This document shows positions 39,325 through 50,936 of a stretch of 64,000 bases of DNA, piece by piece. This stretch comes from Phallus indusiatus (Eukaryota; Basidiomycota; Agaricomycetes; Phallales; Phallaceae). The first letter of the stretch is position 1; each line of letters starts with the position of its first letter. The translations under genes were made by a program, and so were the position numbers. The notes beneath the pieces were generated by a model. That model did no database searches, was not told the DNA's origin, and saw nothing but the letters and a program-made list of their open reading frames with translations. The stretch lies in the NCBI GenBank assembly GCA_027605045.1, contig JAQFWX010000090.1, positions 80,139-144,138 of the forward strand, given 5' to 3'.

Positions 39325-41108
39325 GGCGTCTATGTGGCTCGCTTGGTAGAAGTAGTGGCAAAGTTGGGCCGCAGAAGGGTCGCGTTACATAATGTGACTC
39401 TTCGCGTCCGCCGCGTGGTCTAATGGACCCTCACTTGGCGGCAAAGCGCGTCTCAATGCACATGGACTGCTGAACGGACCGTAGCTAAACTGTTTACAAT
39501 TTTCAACGACTTTTGCACAAAACTTGATTATAAAAAAAACAATTTCAATTTTTTAAAAAGCTAAGGATCTTGGTAGGACAAAAACTCAGCCTCACGAGTC
39601 ACGAGTCATGCATGTCGAAACCTATGATTGTACTATTACTGCTCCAAAAAGCACTGGATGACCCCCTGACAGATTTCAAAAAGAGGTCATTTTGTAACAG
39701 GCATAATTACTCACAGCCAAGCAAACTATCCCCAATTGCTTTGATATACGGCCCTCAAAGCCAATAAGCATGTAGTAATTGACAACTAATTGCAGAGGAC
39801 GCTTTACTCCTTTTTCACGGAGCTTTCGACATCCAGATCGGCTATGACGTTTCGTAAAGTAAAGCGGTTACCGTAGGCACGAGTAGGACAGGTACTCAGT
39901 TTTATAGCTAGACCGACCTAAGTAGATGAAACACATCAATCAACGTATCATATATATAAGGTCTAAACTGAACCGGTTTGGCTAGTTACGACGCCCCAGA
40001 GGTTTGGTCAAGGTACAGAGGCTGTCTGAGTCTGTCTGTGCAACAAATCCAAAAAGCTTGTAAGTGAACGGCCTCTAAGCGTAGTTCACGGTGAGTGAAC
40101 CGTCCAGAACGGAGATGACTGAAGAAATTTGAAAAAGAAAAGGGCACTTGAACTGGGTCAAGTCGGAGAACCAAGAGATTTACCATCAGAGTGAAATGTT
40201 CCGGATCTTGAAGCTGAAAGCTTGAAACCCTAAAACTAAAACTAACAGCATGTGCCAAGCAAAAGCTTATCCAGTGATTGCTTTGATATTCGTACAGACC
40301 AAGTACGAACAAACAAATGAATACGGAATGTAGCAGATTGCACTACACATCCTCCGGAACGACGGCTTCTTCATGCTGCCAATGCAATCGATCAGGTTAA
40401 CACTCGCTGTCGCTCGAAAGACTTGGCAGTGACGCGGTGTCGAAACACATTGACAACAAGCTAACGATGCTGTGTCGTTGGTGGAATGATTGGGTTTTGG
40501 AATCAGACATCGATTTGAAAGTCCGACGGCTGCCGCCTGCCGTTAAAGACCTACAAACCAAGCAGCCATGTTCATTGCGCAATCGAAGTTTCTGTGCCAA
40601 GGTTGTCTATATTGTTGTTACGTTTTCAAGTTTTGTTATTTCATAAATTCTCCTGATGAAGTCGGTGATCAGACGGTATTTTCATTCCCGTTTTGTTCTG
40701 AGTTTACTAATATTCCGACGACTTCCAATCAACAACACCGACACCGACAGTGTCATATGAAGAAAACAATACATCTAATTTCATTATTCGTTGATGATTA
40801 TTATCATTGTATGACTCGCTTTGGCTTGGTCTCTGATCGTGATTGGCTTTCTAGTGTCAAGTGATACGCGATCCGAGCAGTAGGCGTGTTGAACTCTTGC
40901 GTAGAACTAGGCTGTTCCCCTACATCAAATTTTGAATTGGGAGACCCTCTCTGTTCCTAGGCCGTACATATCGCTGATTCGAGCTGATTACCGGGATGTC
41001 CGTGCAAGGCACCATTGAGCTCGCTTTTTGTTATAAAAGCTCTACCTCAGTTGCCTCACTTTGCATACCAGCTTGGTTTCGCTTTCAACTCGGAAGTCAC
41101 CTAGGGAA
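39325..41108. other. Intergenic between CHK1 and DyP
   Basis: Divergent promoter space of about 1.8 kb. Frames at 39986-40312 (-) and 40437-40864 (+) are open by chance, with no motif. A tRNA-like D-arm string near 39415 lacks a B box, so it is not called as a tRNA. Confidence 0.4.
41032..41039 (+). promoter_or_regulatory. TATA box of the DyP gene
   Basis: TATAAAAG stands 77 bases before the ATG at 41109, a typical distance for a TATA-driven, inducible fungal gene encoding a secreted enzyme. Confidence 0.6.
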
Positions 41109-43012
41109 ATGCGACTCAGCTTCAGTTCCCTTGTATCTTTATCGTTGAGCCTATTGTCTCTTCAGCTCGTCGCTGGTACCCCAGGCTCAGTGTTACAGCC
41201 TAGAAGGACGACATCCATTCTCAATGGTAGGCATATTCCACATTCTTACACCATCGCATTGTTCTGAGAAAAATGTTGCAGATCCGGCTGGTCAGCCTCC
41301 CTTGCCTGCTCCTGCAGCAGCTGCAGCAGCCGCTTCCCAATTGTCTTTGAATCTCGATAATATTCAAGGTGATATATTGTCAGTATATTTACCACAGATT
41401 GATGTGCTATCGAAGTCTGAGTTATTTCTACCAGGATCGGAATGAAAAAGAAACAAGAAGTGTTTCTTTTCTTTTCAATCAATAATGCAAAAAGCTTCAA
41501 GCAAAGGATGAAGCTTCTTGCCCTCACTGTAACAACGACAACTCAACTCTTGGATGTCTCGAAACAACCCAACGCAGCTGTCAATGTGGCATTTTCCCAA
41601 ACCGGTCTTTCTGCACTTGGAATTACCGACTCTCTTAACGACACCATATATACTAATGGCCAGTTCGCCGATGCCACTAATTTAGGTGATCCTGGTACTA
41701 ATAACTGGGTCAATGCTTTCCAAGGCACCAATATCCACGGCGTATTTTTGCTGGCTTCTGACAGTCTGGCGCTCATTAACGTTGAAATTGCTGCCGTAAA
41801 GCTTCTTTTTGGAAATTCTATCACCGAGGTGTATAGATTAGCCGGTCAAGCACGTCCAGGTGCCGAAGAAGGTCATGAGCGTACGTCCTATTAACACAAT
41901 TATTTTTCGAATGAATTGGTATTTATCTACTTTCTGTCCAGATTTCGGTTTCCTTGATGGTATTAGTCAACCCGCCATCAATGGCTTCGGCAGCCCTCTT
42001 CCCGGTCAGACCCCCATTGATCCTGGTCATATCCTGCTCGGCGAAACTGGCGATTCTCTTACACGTCCAGCATGGGCGAAAGATGGCTCTTTCCTTGCTT
42101 TCCGTCAACTCAAGCAGCTCGTACCAGAATTCAACCAATTCCTTGCGAACAACCCTCTCAACGTAAGCGGCCTCACTCCCGCCCAAGGCTCAGATCTATT
42201 AGGCGCACGAATGGTAGGACGCTGGAAGAGTGTCAGTAATTTCTTCAATTTTGAATTTCATATTGCTCATTCGGTTAACATAATGATATTCAGGGTGCTC
42301 CTGTTGATCTTTCTCCCTTGGTCGACGACCCGGCATTGGGCGCTGATCCCCAACGGAACAACTTCTTCAATTACTCGCACCCCGGATTCAATTTGTCTTC
42401 AGACCAATCCCATTGCCCCTTCTCCGCCCACATTAGGAAAACTGCTCCCCGATCTGATTTTAATCCCGTCAATGTTAATAATCACATCATCCGTGCTGGT
42501 ATTCCCTACGGACCGGAAGGTATGCGTTTATGCACGCTATCTTTTGACTTTTATATTAACAAGAAATATAGTGTCCTCGAAGGAGGCAAATACAAATACG
42601 ACTATCACTGAACGAGGTCTCGCGTTTGGTGAGTCATATATTTACATGTTACTATTGCCCACACTCTGAACACTTCGTCAGTTTCATATCAGTCCAATAT
42701 ATCACAAGGATTCCGTTTCCTCCAAATGGCATGGGCAAACAACCCCAAGTGATTAACTCTTTCCTCTACTTTATGGTTTATATTTAACTCGATTCCCCCG
42801 TTTGTAGCTTCATCTTCGGGAAGAGCGATCCCACACCCGGATTCGACCCCATCATCGGTGCAAACAAAGGCCAAAGTCGTTTTACCTCCGGTCTGGATCC
42901 CAGCAACCCCAACAGAGATTTCACATTCACGACTGACTTTGTTGTATCGCGTGGTGGAGAGTATTTCTTCTCCCCTTCGATTTCTGCTTTGAAGACGATA
43001 TTCTCCAATTGA
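41109..43012 (+). CDS. DYP: Secreted dye-decolorizing peroxidase (DyP)
   Basis: Haem peroxidase that oxidises high-redox dyes and lignin-type phenolics with hydrogen peroxide. Exons: 41109-41226, 41282-41378, 41435-41880, 41942-42231, 42294-42519, 42572-42628, 42682-42748 and 42808-43012, giving 501 residues in phase, the usual length for fungal DyPs. An N-terminal signal peptide (MRLSFSSLVSLSLSLLSLQL) and a probable propeptide precede NLDNIQGDIL. Key residues are the catalytic Asp in GFLDGISQP (about 226), the haem-ligand His in SAHIRKTAPR (about 363) and the distal Arg in IIRAGIPYGPE (about 384). The C terminus has FTTDFVVSRGGEYFFSPS. I chose 41109 rather than the in-frame ATG at 41061 because the signal peptide begins there and the TATA box is placed accordingly. 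All catalytic residues are present, so it is probably active. Confidence 0.95.
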
Positions 43013-43481
43013 GAGTTCTGATTCGGACTTGGTGCTGTAGTAGAACTGATAATGTTGTGGGATGTAAAGTTTTTTAATCCTAATCTTATAAACTATATAG
43101 GATCTAGCAGTCATTATTTAGGTGGTATTTATGTTGTTGTAATTCGGTAGTTTTTAATGTTATGTGTTTATTTTAAAAATGTGCGTGTTCCTGCTTAGGA
43201 GAAGTACTAGGTTGATAAACTCGATATGCATCCGCATCGGCTCAAATATTATTTCGTTCGGATCAAAACAACGGAAAGCCATCATGTCAAGTGGGAGTAG
43301 AGATCGTCAGCTGACTTGTTGAGCATCTGACAGTATAATTAAGTTTCATCTCATCGTTCTGACTTGCTTGTCCTCGAGCAGTGTCCCAGTACGCATTATT
43401 GCTCACTCAATATTATTAAGTGTGAGTTGTACTACGCATATTAAAGCATCTCATAGAGTTTGCAATCACGAAATACCAATA

Positions 43482-45707
43482 CTATTTCTTCATATTTCGT
43501 TTTGCAAGGCTTTTTTCACTTCGTAATCGTGTTTTCTTGCCCCCACTACCTGACTGAGCTTTTTTACCGGCGGTAGAACCTTTTCTTTGACGATGTCGCT
43601 GCTTGTCGTCCAATTTTTCGGCACCAGTTTTACCTTTTGTTTGCGATTTAGCTTGTTTTTTGGCAAGTCTCCGCTCGAGGCGAGCAGAATCCGCTGCTTT
43701 AACAGCTTTTCGCTCTTCTTTTGAAAGTGAGGCGAGTTTCGCTCCAAGGTTTGGATCGCCTTTTGGAATTACGACTGGGGTGTGTTGCACTTTCGGTGAC
43801 TTGGTTTTAACGGACGTGGACTTCGTCTTAGTTTTTGCTTGCGACGATTTGTCCTTGGATGGTTTGACCACGGGCATTGATTTTGGCGTTGCTCCCGGAA
43901 GACCTTTGCATTTTTGGAGTCGAAGCTTGCGCTTGGCAAATTTGACGCTCCCAGGCTCTAAAGCCAGAATTTCGTCGACACAATCGCGGTCCTGGCGTTG
44001 TCAACGTGAGAAAGCTTGCTCAAAAAATGAATGAAGTCACGTACAATAAACCTGACATACGCGAATCCTTTCCCCATTTGCGTCTCTTTGTCTCTGATTA
44101 CTCTGACGCTCTTGACCCACGATTTTTTTTCGGGAGCGGATGCTTCATCATCATCTTCGCTTATCGATTTGTTTTCTGGTTCATTTCTTTCCTTTGAGAC
44201 GAGAGTATCAAAAAAGGTCCGGAGATCTTCCTCCTTGGATGCGAAATCTAGATTTCCGACGAACAGCGTACAATGAGGATCCACCAAAGTCTCCAAATTG
44301 ATATGATTCTTCTCGCTCTCAGGCAGACCGCCTCTCCATTGACCGACACGGTCCATTCTGAGAGTCCGAGACATGAAAACAACACCGTTGCCTTTTTCAA
44401 CAAGCAATCGGGCAGCTTCCGCAGGGTGCAGGCCTGAAGAATCATTGCCAGCATCTTCAGGAATATGCGCAAACACAACGTATGCATTCGCACTATCCAC
44501 TTCGTTATGAAATTCCTGTTTGTAAAAAGCTACGCGCTTGCGTTGGGCAGGGGTAAGCGTCGGCTGAGTAGACTTCTGTTGCTGGTCGTTGTCTGATGAA
44601 TCGCCATCCTTCTTTCGTTTTCCTCCGGCACCTTTTTTCGTTTCTTCCTCAGTATTTCGCCACGTTTCGGCTCGCTCCATTTGTCGCTTTTCCTTGGTCG
44701 ATATTTCTGGTTTATTTTCTTCTTTCAAAGAACTCGTAGGCGCTGAGAAAGCAATCGAACGGAAACGAATTGACTCGATCTTTGCTTGTGGAACTAATTG
44801 GAGAATATATCGTTTGAGTTGCTTTTGAGCAGGCTACAAATTGCGTATAAGCATGAAAAAACTTGAAATAATAGATAACTTGTGCATACTCGCGATTTTA
44901 CAATGTCAATCGAAACATTCCCAATGAAGACGGTTCTAGCATCCCTTTGTGCGGGTGTTTCATCCGGAAGAACGTACTTGACTTTTTTGGTTTTCTTCTT
45001 TCTTGTCCGAGTTTCTGTTTCGTGCCTTGGCGGAGGGGCGTTGATATCATAATCCTCGTCTTCACTTTCAGAACCATCATTCTTTTCATCGTCGCTGTCG
45101 TCGCTCCAGGCATCGCTATTTGCGTTGGTATCCTCCTCAGACGGTGAGTCACTTTGAGGCCCGGGTACCTTCTTGAGAGCAGAGGTCCGTCGAAGATACC
45201 TGTCCTCCAATGCAGGATCGTTCTCTTCAGCTTCGCTATCTGATTCCCCATTGCTTCCACGCGCCAATAATCGCTTCTTTTCCTTTCGAGCTTTTGAAAT
45301 ATGTTTTGCGGGTGCTTTGTCGGAATTCTTCGGACTTTTGGGTAGTCCCGGGGCATCAGGTTTTTGTCGTTTCGCGGAGCTCGGAGGTAAATTTTTTGCA
45401 GAAGGTTCAGCTCTCTTGCGTTTAAGAGTGTCATCTACAGCATCTTCTCTGTGAGAAGCGGTTACTTTAGGGAGAATTTGCGCCGGGGTAGGTTGCAATG
45501 GAGGTTGTACAGGCTTGGAAGTTTAATTATCCTCAAAAAACAGGCAATTCTTTGAGGATATTCACTAACCTGTGATAAAAAGAGCGTGTCTAGTTCATTA
45601 TCCACCTTTTCATTATCCCCTTTGAGAAGTAGGGAGGCTAAACTCATGATGCCTGGAAGCCGCACCGTCGAGGCTTGTTGAGCTGTGTCGCTTACGTGAT
45701 GTGACAT
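43482..45707 (-). CDS. NOP12: Nucleolar RRM protein Nop12 (ribosome biogenesis)
   Basis: Homologue of yeast Nop12 and human RBM34, nucleolar RNA-binding proteins needed for large-subunit pre-rRNA processing. Exons 5' to 3': 45570-45707, 44890-45513, 44045-44833 and 43482-43991, in phase, about 686 residues. The N terminus MSHHVSDTAQ is followed by a long charged, low-complexity stretch (Lys, Glu, Asp, Ser) with basic nuclear-localisation runs. First RRM: RTVFIGNVS and, after an insert, NAYVVFAHIPE and GVVFMSRTLRMD. Second RRM: CTLFVGNLDF (RNP2) and GKGFAYVRFI (RNP1). The C-terminal third is very Lys/Arg-rich, as in Nop12. It is head to head with SPF1, 180 bp apart. The RRM order supports the name strongly; the extra length over yeast Nop12 lies in the low-complexity parts. 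Confidence 0.88.
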
Positions 45708-45887
45708 ACGCAACTTTTCACCCTGATTTTATACACACGTCTGAAGTATCATCTTCAGATTGAAGATTTCGCTAGACGTTCTTAAAGGTATCTGAATTCC
45801 TTATGGTGTATTAATAGCAGTATCTGAATTTTGAAAATTAGTATATTTGGGGTTGGCGGATTTCCTTCATCTAATTGCAAGGAAACC
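45708..45887. promoter_or_regulatory. Bidirectional promoter region of NOP12 and SPF1
   Basis: Only 180 bp separate the two start codons, so both promoters and leaders must share this AT-rich interval. No clear TATA box is seen, as expected for constitutive housekeeping genes. Confidence 0.6.
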
Positions 45888-48800
45888 ATGTACGTCGACA
45901 CCTCCTCATTTTAGAACTTTTCTATTCATTCTGTGCTATCAGGTCCTCTCTTGTAATTGCCTCGGGAGATATACAAGGAGCTAGTCTTCATACTCGAATA
46001 CCGTGGTACACTTATCTCTATACGGTTCCATTCCTCGCGCTGTATCCAGTATTCGCGTATGCTTACTATGTTCGATATGACGATTGGATCAAAAGCGAAG
46101 AATGGACTTTTCTGGGCTGTGTAGCTCTAGGACTTGGTCATGCCTTGAGTTTTCTTGTTACCCGGTGGAGTACCGGTGCGAAAGCCTGGATACAAACTCG
46201 CAAGGTCAGTGTGACGTGCGTCTTCTTGGAGTTCTGTAATAATATGAAAATATCTTCCAGGCCAATTCCTTAGAATCAGCGGATTGTGTTCGTATTACTC
46301 CCAGACAACACCGCGGACGAGGGGAGATTGTCTCGCTAATAAAAAAAGATGTATGTGAAATGCTTACAACTAGGGTGTCTGACTCTTACAATTCCAAAGC
46401 CAAAAGACGTCAGTACCTACCGTTTCAAGTATCAGGAGGATACCTACGTCTGTGATACCAGTACTACACCACCCTCGTTTCGTCTCCTCCCTTATCCGTC
46501 GAATTCCAAACCGGAGTTAAGCAGTTACTCAAACCCATCAAAGTGCGGGATTTCATCCGATAGTTTGGATCAGCTCAAGGTTCTGTACGGCAAAAACGAG
46601 TTCCACATACCTATTCCATCTTTTACCGCACTTTTCGCCGAACACGCCACTGCACCTTTCTTCGTCTTTCAGGTGTTTTGCGTTGCGTTGTGGTGCTTGG
46701 ATGAGTATTGGTACTTCAGCTTGTTTACGCTTTTCATGTTGGTTGTCTTCGAGTGTACCGTGGTTTTCCAGGCACGTTCAACACTTTGTGAGAATGAACT
46801 TGCCAGCTTATGCTCATGTTTTAGCGAGTGCGCACACTGGCCGAGTTTCGCACAATGAGTATAGCGCCGTATGCGGTTCAATGCAGACGTGATGGTAAAT
46901 GGACAACTGTCCAGTCCGACGAGCTTTTGCCTGGAGATGTAGTTTCTGTCGGTACGTCCAAATGGATACACATACCACTAACTATTGACTGACTATTGTT
47001 CTCAGTTCGCCCAGCCACAGAAACTTCTATCCCGGCCGATCTTCTTATTCTCAAAGGAACATGCATCGTCAACGAAGCAATGTTGAGCGGCGAATCAACT
47101 CCCCTTTTAAAAGAATCCATCGAACTACGTGAACCGAGCGAAAAGCTTGACATTGAAGGATCTACTAAGAACTCGATTCTCTTTGGTGGAACAAAAGTTT
47201 TACAGGCTAGCAGTGGAGGTATATAATCTCTTCCTGTCATTCATATGCTTTTATGCTAACTGTCTCCTCCAGGAGATACACCTGATAACGGTGCCCTGGC
47301 GTTGGTCCTTAGAACTGGATTCGGTACCACCCAAGGTCAATTAGTCCGGACTATGATATTCTCGACGGAGAGAGTTTCAGCCAACAATTTCGAGAGCTTT
47401 ATGTTCATTGGTTTCCTTCTTATCTTTGCCATTGCCGCTAGTTGGTATGTCTGGACAAAGGGTGGGTTTTTTGAGCTTATAGCCTAAAACGTTCGTTATC
47501 TCTAATTTTTTTTCGAAGGAATGGAACGGGGTCTCAAGAAAGGGAAGCTGTTACTGGACTGCGTACTCATCATTACTAGTGTCGTACCTCCCGAACTGCC
47601 CATGGAACTATCACTTGCTGTGAACGCGAGTTTAGTTGCATTGTCTAAGCTAGGTAAGATGTACATCGTTCTCATTATTCTGTACTCTTATTCAAACATT
47701 ATAAAGCCATATTCTGCACCGAGCCGTTTCGCATTCCGTTTGCCGGTCGTGTTGACGTATGTTGCTTCGACAAAACAGGAACCATCACTGCAGAATCCCT
47801 GGTCTTGGAGGGTGTCACTGGTGTAGAGTGGGTTCATCATGATAGCCTAAATATTGTGCCTATGTTAATGTTTAAACACACTTAGTCCCCAAAACCGCAC
47901 TCGCCTTCTCAATGTGAAGGAAACGTCCCGGGAAACTATTCTTTGCCTTGCAGCAGCGCATGCGCTTGTTTTATTAGATGACGGAACGGTCGTTGGTGAT
48001 CCCATGGAAAAGACAACTCTCGAGGCTTTGGAATGGAGTTTATTAAAAGGTAAGTTCAAAAGTCATAATTCTATTTTGAATACTCGTTTTCTCATACACG
48101 CACGCTATGGTAGGCGATATTATCTCGCCATCTTCAGGCCCTGCCAATCGCATCCAGCTTCATATCCGTCGTCGATTCCAATTTTCTTCTGCTCTCAAGC
48201 GAATGTCTACAGTCTCAACTTTACCAGGTGGCGCCGTCATCGCAGCGACCAAAGGTGCTCCTGAGACTATCAAAACTATGTTATCTCAAGTTCCTGAGGG
48301 ATATGATGAGACCTACAAATGGTTCACCAAGAGAGGAAGTCGCGTTCTGGCATTAGGAATTAAGATTATGGAACCGATGGGTACAGAGAAGGTATTAAGA
48401 ATATCATCCTTATATATGAACGTTTGATATTAATATCTCTCTTCAAAGATAAATAAGCTTCCTAGAGATGTCGTCGAATCCAACTTGGGTTTCGCCGGAT
48501 TTTTGGTTTTCCATTGTCCCCTGAAGAAGGACGCGGTAGATACGCTCAAAATGCTTGCAGATTCATCACACAGGGTATGTTAACCGCTAAATCACCCCAC
48601 GTAGTGACGTTGACTTCTACTGCAGTGTATAATGATTACCGGCGATAATCCGCTTACAGCTGTACATGTTGCTAGGGACGTCGAGATCGTAGATCGTGAA
48701 TGTCTCATTTTAGACTTGAAAGAGAACGCCACGAGCGAAACGGGTAAGGAGTTTGCCCCGTGCTATAATGCTTTACCTGAATCACCTTTCGTATCAGATC

Positions 48801-50567
48801 TGGTATGGCGGAATGTGGATGAGACTGTGATCATCCCCGTTGATCCTTTAAAACCACTAGATAAGCAACTGTTCAAAGATTACGATATTTGCATTACGGG
48901 AGCCGCTATGAAACAATATCAATCACAACCATCATTCAAAGATCTCGTTGAAAACACTTGGGTTTATGCCCGTGTGTCGCCTGTCCAAAAGGAACTTATC
49001 CTCACTGCATTGAAATCGCTTGGCTATGTCACGCTGATGGCTGGTGATGGAACGAACGATGTCGGTGCTCTCAAACAAGCTGATATTGGTGTGGCGCTAT
49101 TGGATGGTACTCCAGAAGACTTGCAAAAGATCGCGGAACACCAGAAAAACGAGCGGATTAAAAAAGTATATGAAAGCCAGCTGAAAATTTCGGCTCGGTT
49201 TGGACAGCCTCCGCCTCCGGTGCCCAAGGCTATTGAGCATTTGTATCCCGGTGCTGTTGAAGCCCAGAAAAAGGCAGCTGATGATCTTAAAGTTGCCAGA
49301 CAAAAGAACCCGATGGAGAAGGTGAGATCCTGGTTCTGGTACATAATACCCCCAATGGCTCATGTTCCGACCAGTTTGATCTTGCGAGCATCACTGATAA
49401 AATGGCCGAATTGGGTGAAGACGACGAGCCTCCGCAAATCAAACTCGGGGACGCCTCTTGTGCCGCGCCGTTTACTTCTAAACTCTCTAATGTCTCAGCC
49501 AGTACGTATCGACGGCTCTTCTAACGTATGCTCGTATTAATTGGTTGTATAGTCACGAGTATCATCCGTCAAGGGCGCTGTACATTAGTCGCAACGATTC
49601 AAATGTACAAAATCCTTGCGCTGAATTGTTTAATTACGGCCTACAGTCGCAGTGTACAATATCTAGATGGCATCAAATACGGCGATTATCAAATGACCAT
49701 ATCTGGCATGTTAATCTCTGTTTGCTTCCTCTGCATTTCTCGCGCCAGAGTATGTATTTGTGTCATAATATTGGTTCAAGCTGACGTTCCTCTCTCAAAC
49801 GCAGCCGGTGGAAAGGCTTTCTCGTGAACGGCCTCTTGGCAACATCTTCAACCTCTACGTCTTCTTGTCTATAATAATACAATTCGCCATCCACATCGTG
49901 GCTATGTTGTACATCACATCCTTGTCGCACTCTATTGAGCCGTATGTGTCTTCCATTCATGCTGATGGCGGTATTTCTGATTGACCTTGTCAGCCCGAGT
50001 GAAATCATCGATTTGGAAGCCAAGTTTGAGCCCAATTTGCTCAATACGGCCATTTATCTATTAGACCTGTCTCAGCAAGTATCCACAGTCGCCATCAATT
50101 TCCAGGTGTGTCTAGACTTCTAGACTCTTAATAGTGTTCTCACATGGAGCAGGGTCGACCATTCCGCGAAGGAATTCGGGAGAATCCCGCATTGTACTAT
50201 GGTTTGCTTGGCGCAGCTGCTGTAGCATATGGAGGTGCTGTTGATTTCATGCCTGAATTGAATCGATGGTTACAAATTGTTGAGATGTCTTCTGGGGTAA
50301 TGAGACATTTTCTGCTTCAGTTCTGTTTGACATGCTAATTGAATTACTCAGTTCCGCTTACGTCTCGTTTTGACAATGGCGCTTGACTTCATAGGGTGTT
50401 ATTTCATTGAAGTAATCTGCAAACGGCTGTTTGCTGACTTAGATCCAAAACCGCTTGTTACCCGTGGTCGTGAGCGGAGGGAACAACGGCGAGCTAAAGA
50501 AGAGGAATTGCGACTGGCTCAGATAGCAGAAGCGGAGGCCGCTGCTATTGAAAAGAAGTCAAATTAG
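45888..50567 (+). CDS. SPF1: P5A ATPase Spf1, ER transmembrane-helix dislocase
   Basis: P5A-type ATPase of the ER (yeast Spf1, human ATP13A1) that removes mislocalised tail-anchored and misinserted helices from the membrane. I could trace 19 exons: 45888-45889, 45943-46204, 46261-46350, 46400-46771, 46825-46951, 47006-47218, 47273-47461, 47519-47653, 47707-47827, 47886-48049, 48114-48391, 48449-48574, 48626-49321, 49375-49501, 49553-49749, 49805-49941, 49994-50105, 50153-50296 and 50352-50567. All phases agree, giving 1235 residues, close to yeast Spf1. Motifs: SGEST (actuator), the P5A signature [13 protein letters not shown], the phosphorylation site [27 protein letters not shown], and FTSKLSNV before the last helices. 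The start codon is split (AT, then G) by the first intron. No in-frame ATG exists without that splice. The intron at 46772-46824 has a GC donor. Confidence 0.95.
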
Positions 50568-50844
50568 CGATCCGCATTTGATTATAATCTGCGTAATATA
50601 TTTATACAAATTAGATGCTGCCATTTGAATCTACAGTATCACTTAGTAGTAGTATTAGCCGGAAAGAATTCGGATATGGGAATGAATAAGCTTATTAGTG
50701 ACAGCTGTAGGCGAACGCTCGAAGGTGAATAGACGATGATCTACTAGGTTCGAAACAGAAGCTGTTTGCCTTGTCCGATGATACCTACTTCGACTGTGGG
50801 AAGTCATAGTGACTACTAGGTCAACTGAAACCTCATTCGTAACT

Positions 50845-50928
50845 GTGCCCATCGATTAGTGGTTAAATCACCTCGTTGTGGCTAATTGGAAGTCCGAGGA
50901 GCCCCGCGTTCGACTCGCGGTGGGCACA
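50845..50928 (+). tRNA. tRNA-His(GUG): tRNA-His (anticodon GTG), 12-nt intron
   Basis: Acceptor stem GTGCCCA pairs with TGGGCAC, and A follows as the discriminator. D-arm GATTAGTGGTTAAATC, T-arm CCGCG TTCGACT CGCGG. The anticodon arm is CCTCG, TTGTGG, an intron at 50882-50893, then C and CGAGG, so the loop carries GTG with the intron at the standard place one base 3' of the anticodon. Confidence 0.9.
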
Positions 50929-50929
50929 C

Positions 50930-50936
50930 TTTTTTT
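50930..50936 (+). terminator. RNA polymerase III terminator
   Basis: A run of seven T follows the tRNA-His end by one base, the usual Pol III stop. Confidence 0.8.

Noticed and set aside
39375..39440. tRNA-like string with a TGGTCTAATGG D-loop
   Set aside because: There is no GGTTCGA-type B box and no matching acceptor stem.
31055..43012. P450 and DyP as parts of a secondary-metabolite cluster
   Set aside because: They are separated by UBA2 and CHK1, and no backbone synthase is present.
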